Origin: Parasponia andersonii
Lineage: Eukaryota; Streptophyta; Magnoliopsida; Rosales; Cannabaceae
DNA: 64,000 nucleotides
Direction of reading: 5' to 3'
NCBI GenBank assembly: GCA_002914805.1
Contig: JXTB01000157.1
Span: 571,663 to 635,662, forward strand
Below, one piece after another: positions 62,513 through 64,000 of the stretch. Each line of letters begins with the position of its first letter. The stretch's first letter is position 1. The position numbers and the translations under genes are program-made. The notes below the pieces were generated by a model, which did not search any database, was not told where the DNA came from, and worked only from the letters and a program-made list of their open reading frames with translations.

Positions 62513-63786
62513 TCAACGGCAGCCGCCGGGAGCAAACCCGATTCTGGATTTTGAAACATCGTAGGCCACCTTAAATGTTTGCTGCTGACGGTTTCCGATG
62601 ATGGCAATCTCATTGCTCGCTGCAAAAGCCAAACAAACAACACCCCTTTCAGCTTCTAAGAGCACATTCTTAGGCCCCAGATTAAGACCAGCTCCGCCTT
62701 GAAACAGGAGCTGAACATTGGGCACCACGGCCGATACCACGCCGAGGCTCCCCTTGAAACAAGTGTCCAAGATCGAAACCGCCGGCGCCTTGGCGAACTT
62801 GGTCGATATAATCTTACCAAATGCCTGACTTAAAGCCGCGTACAAAGGTATCGGCAAGCGAGTTATGACAGTGCCAGAGTCTATAATGGTGCGCACTCTG
62901 TAACTCGCCGGATCCACCCCAAGTGGTGTCCTTCCGACCGTGATAGCCGCTAGTCTCAGAAAATACAGACTGGGAATCTTCGCGTCGACCACCATGGGCG
63001 TGAACTTGTAAGCTGGTGATGAAACTGAGGCCGTTCCAATGGAGAAGACGCCTCCTTGGCCGCCTTCGAATGACGGAAGACAGTACGAGAAGGCGTATCC
63101 GTACTGGGCCGAGACTTGGGCTAGCAACGAGAGCTTGTCCCGGGCCAGACCCAGAATCCCGGCGGCCCTTCCGAACAGCCCCTGGTTGTTTTGCCCGCAC
63201 CCGTATACGAAACGAGTCAGAACCTGGGTCGGGGCTATGGTGAGTCGATCTTGACTCAGATACCCCATTGAGAACGACGAGTCTCCATAGCTCGCTGTGT
63301 AGATACAAGAGTCTGAGGCTGCGGAGCAGAAGGGGTCGTTGAGGGTCGCCCTTTTGACCGACGAGCATTCGGGGCTCCGACACGGGATGGCTTCGTAGGT
63401 CGTGGATGCAGAAGGGTCGAAAATGGGGTCCACCTGGCTATGGCAGTAGATGGCGCAAGGTTGGCATTGAAGCCAGGAGAAAGAGCTGCCTGTGTCTAGG
63501 ATCATGGAGTAGTACTTGGGTGGGCTTCCGAGGCCCACTTTCACATAGTAATTACCCGACCCGATTGACAGACCCGGGTTCAATGGAATGGTAACCGATT
63601 TGAGTCCGGTTGGTTTTTGGGAAAAGGTGGAGAAGGAAGGAGAATTTGAGATGTTTTCCTCGTTTCTTGATAGCCTATAGTAGAGCGTTTTGAGGCGCTC
63701 ATTGTCGTTTTCTAGTACTTCATCGAAATGGGATTCTGGGTCGATGGCTTTCACGTGATAGACTTTCAGTTCTAATGATTCATTCT
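62513..63786 (-). CDS. Nepenthesin-type aspartic protease, 5' end missing from window
   Basis: An A1-family (pepsin-like) aspartic protease of the plant nepenthesin/CDR1-like class, usually secreted to the apoplast or vacuole. The visible exon codes 424 residues and ends GFAPGGCR-stop. An acceptor (TGTGCAG/AGAATG) at about 63787 shows that a first exon, presumably with the signal peptide, lies beyond the right edge. After a short prosegment the mature part starts near GNYYVKVGLGSPP. The first catalytic motif DTGSS is at 63484-63498 (minus strand), and the Cys-rich nepenthesin insert follows (CQPCAIYC, CRSPEC). A conserved YGDSSFSMGYL flap region comes next. The second catalytic motif DSGTV is at 62867-62881. 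The end has IIGNRQQQTF and a final Cys as in the family. Both catalytic Asp are intact, so it looks active. The coding region is much more GC-rich than its flanks. The nearest named relatives are At5g10770-like proteins, but the prosegment differs. Confidence 0.9.
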
Positions 63787-64000
63787 CTGCACACAAAAAT
63801 TTAAAAAAAAAAAAATTGTTGATTCAGAGCATAGATATACGCTTCATGATTAGAAAGACAAAAATGTATGTACAAACTTTAAGCTAAATGAATGAAGTTA
63901 CAAGTACTTATTGGTATACAAAACAAGGTTATTTATGGTTTAGACATGCCTTGAAATACATAGGTTGAACTCGATACCGAGACAAGCAGTAAGTAGAAAC
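63787..64000 (-). other. Intron of the aspartic protease gene, running off the right edge
   Basis: AT-rich sequence upstream of the acceptor at about 63787 reads as intron on the minus strand. No exon is visible before the window ends. Confidence 0.6.

Noticed and set aside
63016-63383. Open frames in other frames of the aspartic protease exon
   Set aside because: They overlap a strongly supported protease reading frame and contain no recognisable domain.
1-64000. CRISPR arrays, operons, rRNA genes or viral gene clusters
   Set aside because: No regularly spaced repeats, no compact same-strand gene series and no rRNA-like sequence were seen; all supported genes are spaced plant genes.

Overview
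The window is nuclear DNA from a flowering plant, most likely a eudicot and probably a rosid. Long AT-rich intergenic stretches are full of T, A, TA, GA and CT tracts. Genes are split by GT-AG introns with T-rich acceptors. The proteins are plant-specific or plant-typical: galacturonosyltransferase, APO1, MYB-CC factors, a WAV3-type RING protein and a nepenthesin-type aspartic protease. No rRNA, tRNA, CRISPR array or prokaryote-like gene was seen. Exon boundaries were read by hand from GT/AG sites, frame continuity and family conservation; no transcript data were available.

Layout. 1-4.2 kb: AT-rich intergenic DNA and the CT-rich leader of a GAUT4-like pectin galacturonosyltransferase (4198-7893, +, nine exons). 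9658-10257: an intronless invertase/pectin methylesterase inhibitor gene (+). 10.3-24.3 kb: a gene-poor island with three non-autonomous DNA elements carrying long terminal inverted repeats, which look like Mutator-like elements (12199-13304, about 14263-16626, about 20915-22324), an LTR-retrotransposon fossil (about 17.8-19.17 kb) and a 64-bp tandem duplication. 24404-26587: APO1-like plastid RNA-metabolism protein (+, four coding exons). 26.6-31.9 kb: intergenic. 31962-35509: RING-H2/vWA protein of the WAV3/EDA40 family (+). 37039-40066 and 44459-46543: two MYB-CC transcription factors in the same direction, the second PHL7-like. 47485-51926: alpha/beta hydrolase (-, thirteen coding exons). 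53914-55629: SixA-type histidine phosphatase (-), divergent from a WD40 protein at 57624-60873 (+). 62513-63786: the main exon of a nepenthesin-type aspartic protease (-), whose 5' end lies past the right edge.

The genes do not form one pathway; this is ordinary plant gene order. Two themes recur. Pectin and cell-wall functions appear near the left (GAUT4-like, PMEI-like). Two members of the MYB-CC family, best known for phosphate signalling and phloem identity, sit next to each other. I found no convincing previously undescribed system. The items most worth a second look are the cluster of long-TIR elements, one with a near-perfect 9-bp target duplication; the 64-bp tandem repeat with hairpin, TATA-like and TCCCAC motifs; the vWA domain that appears to have lost its metal-binding motif; and a GC-AG intron in the hydrolase gene.
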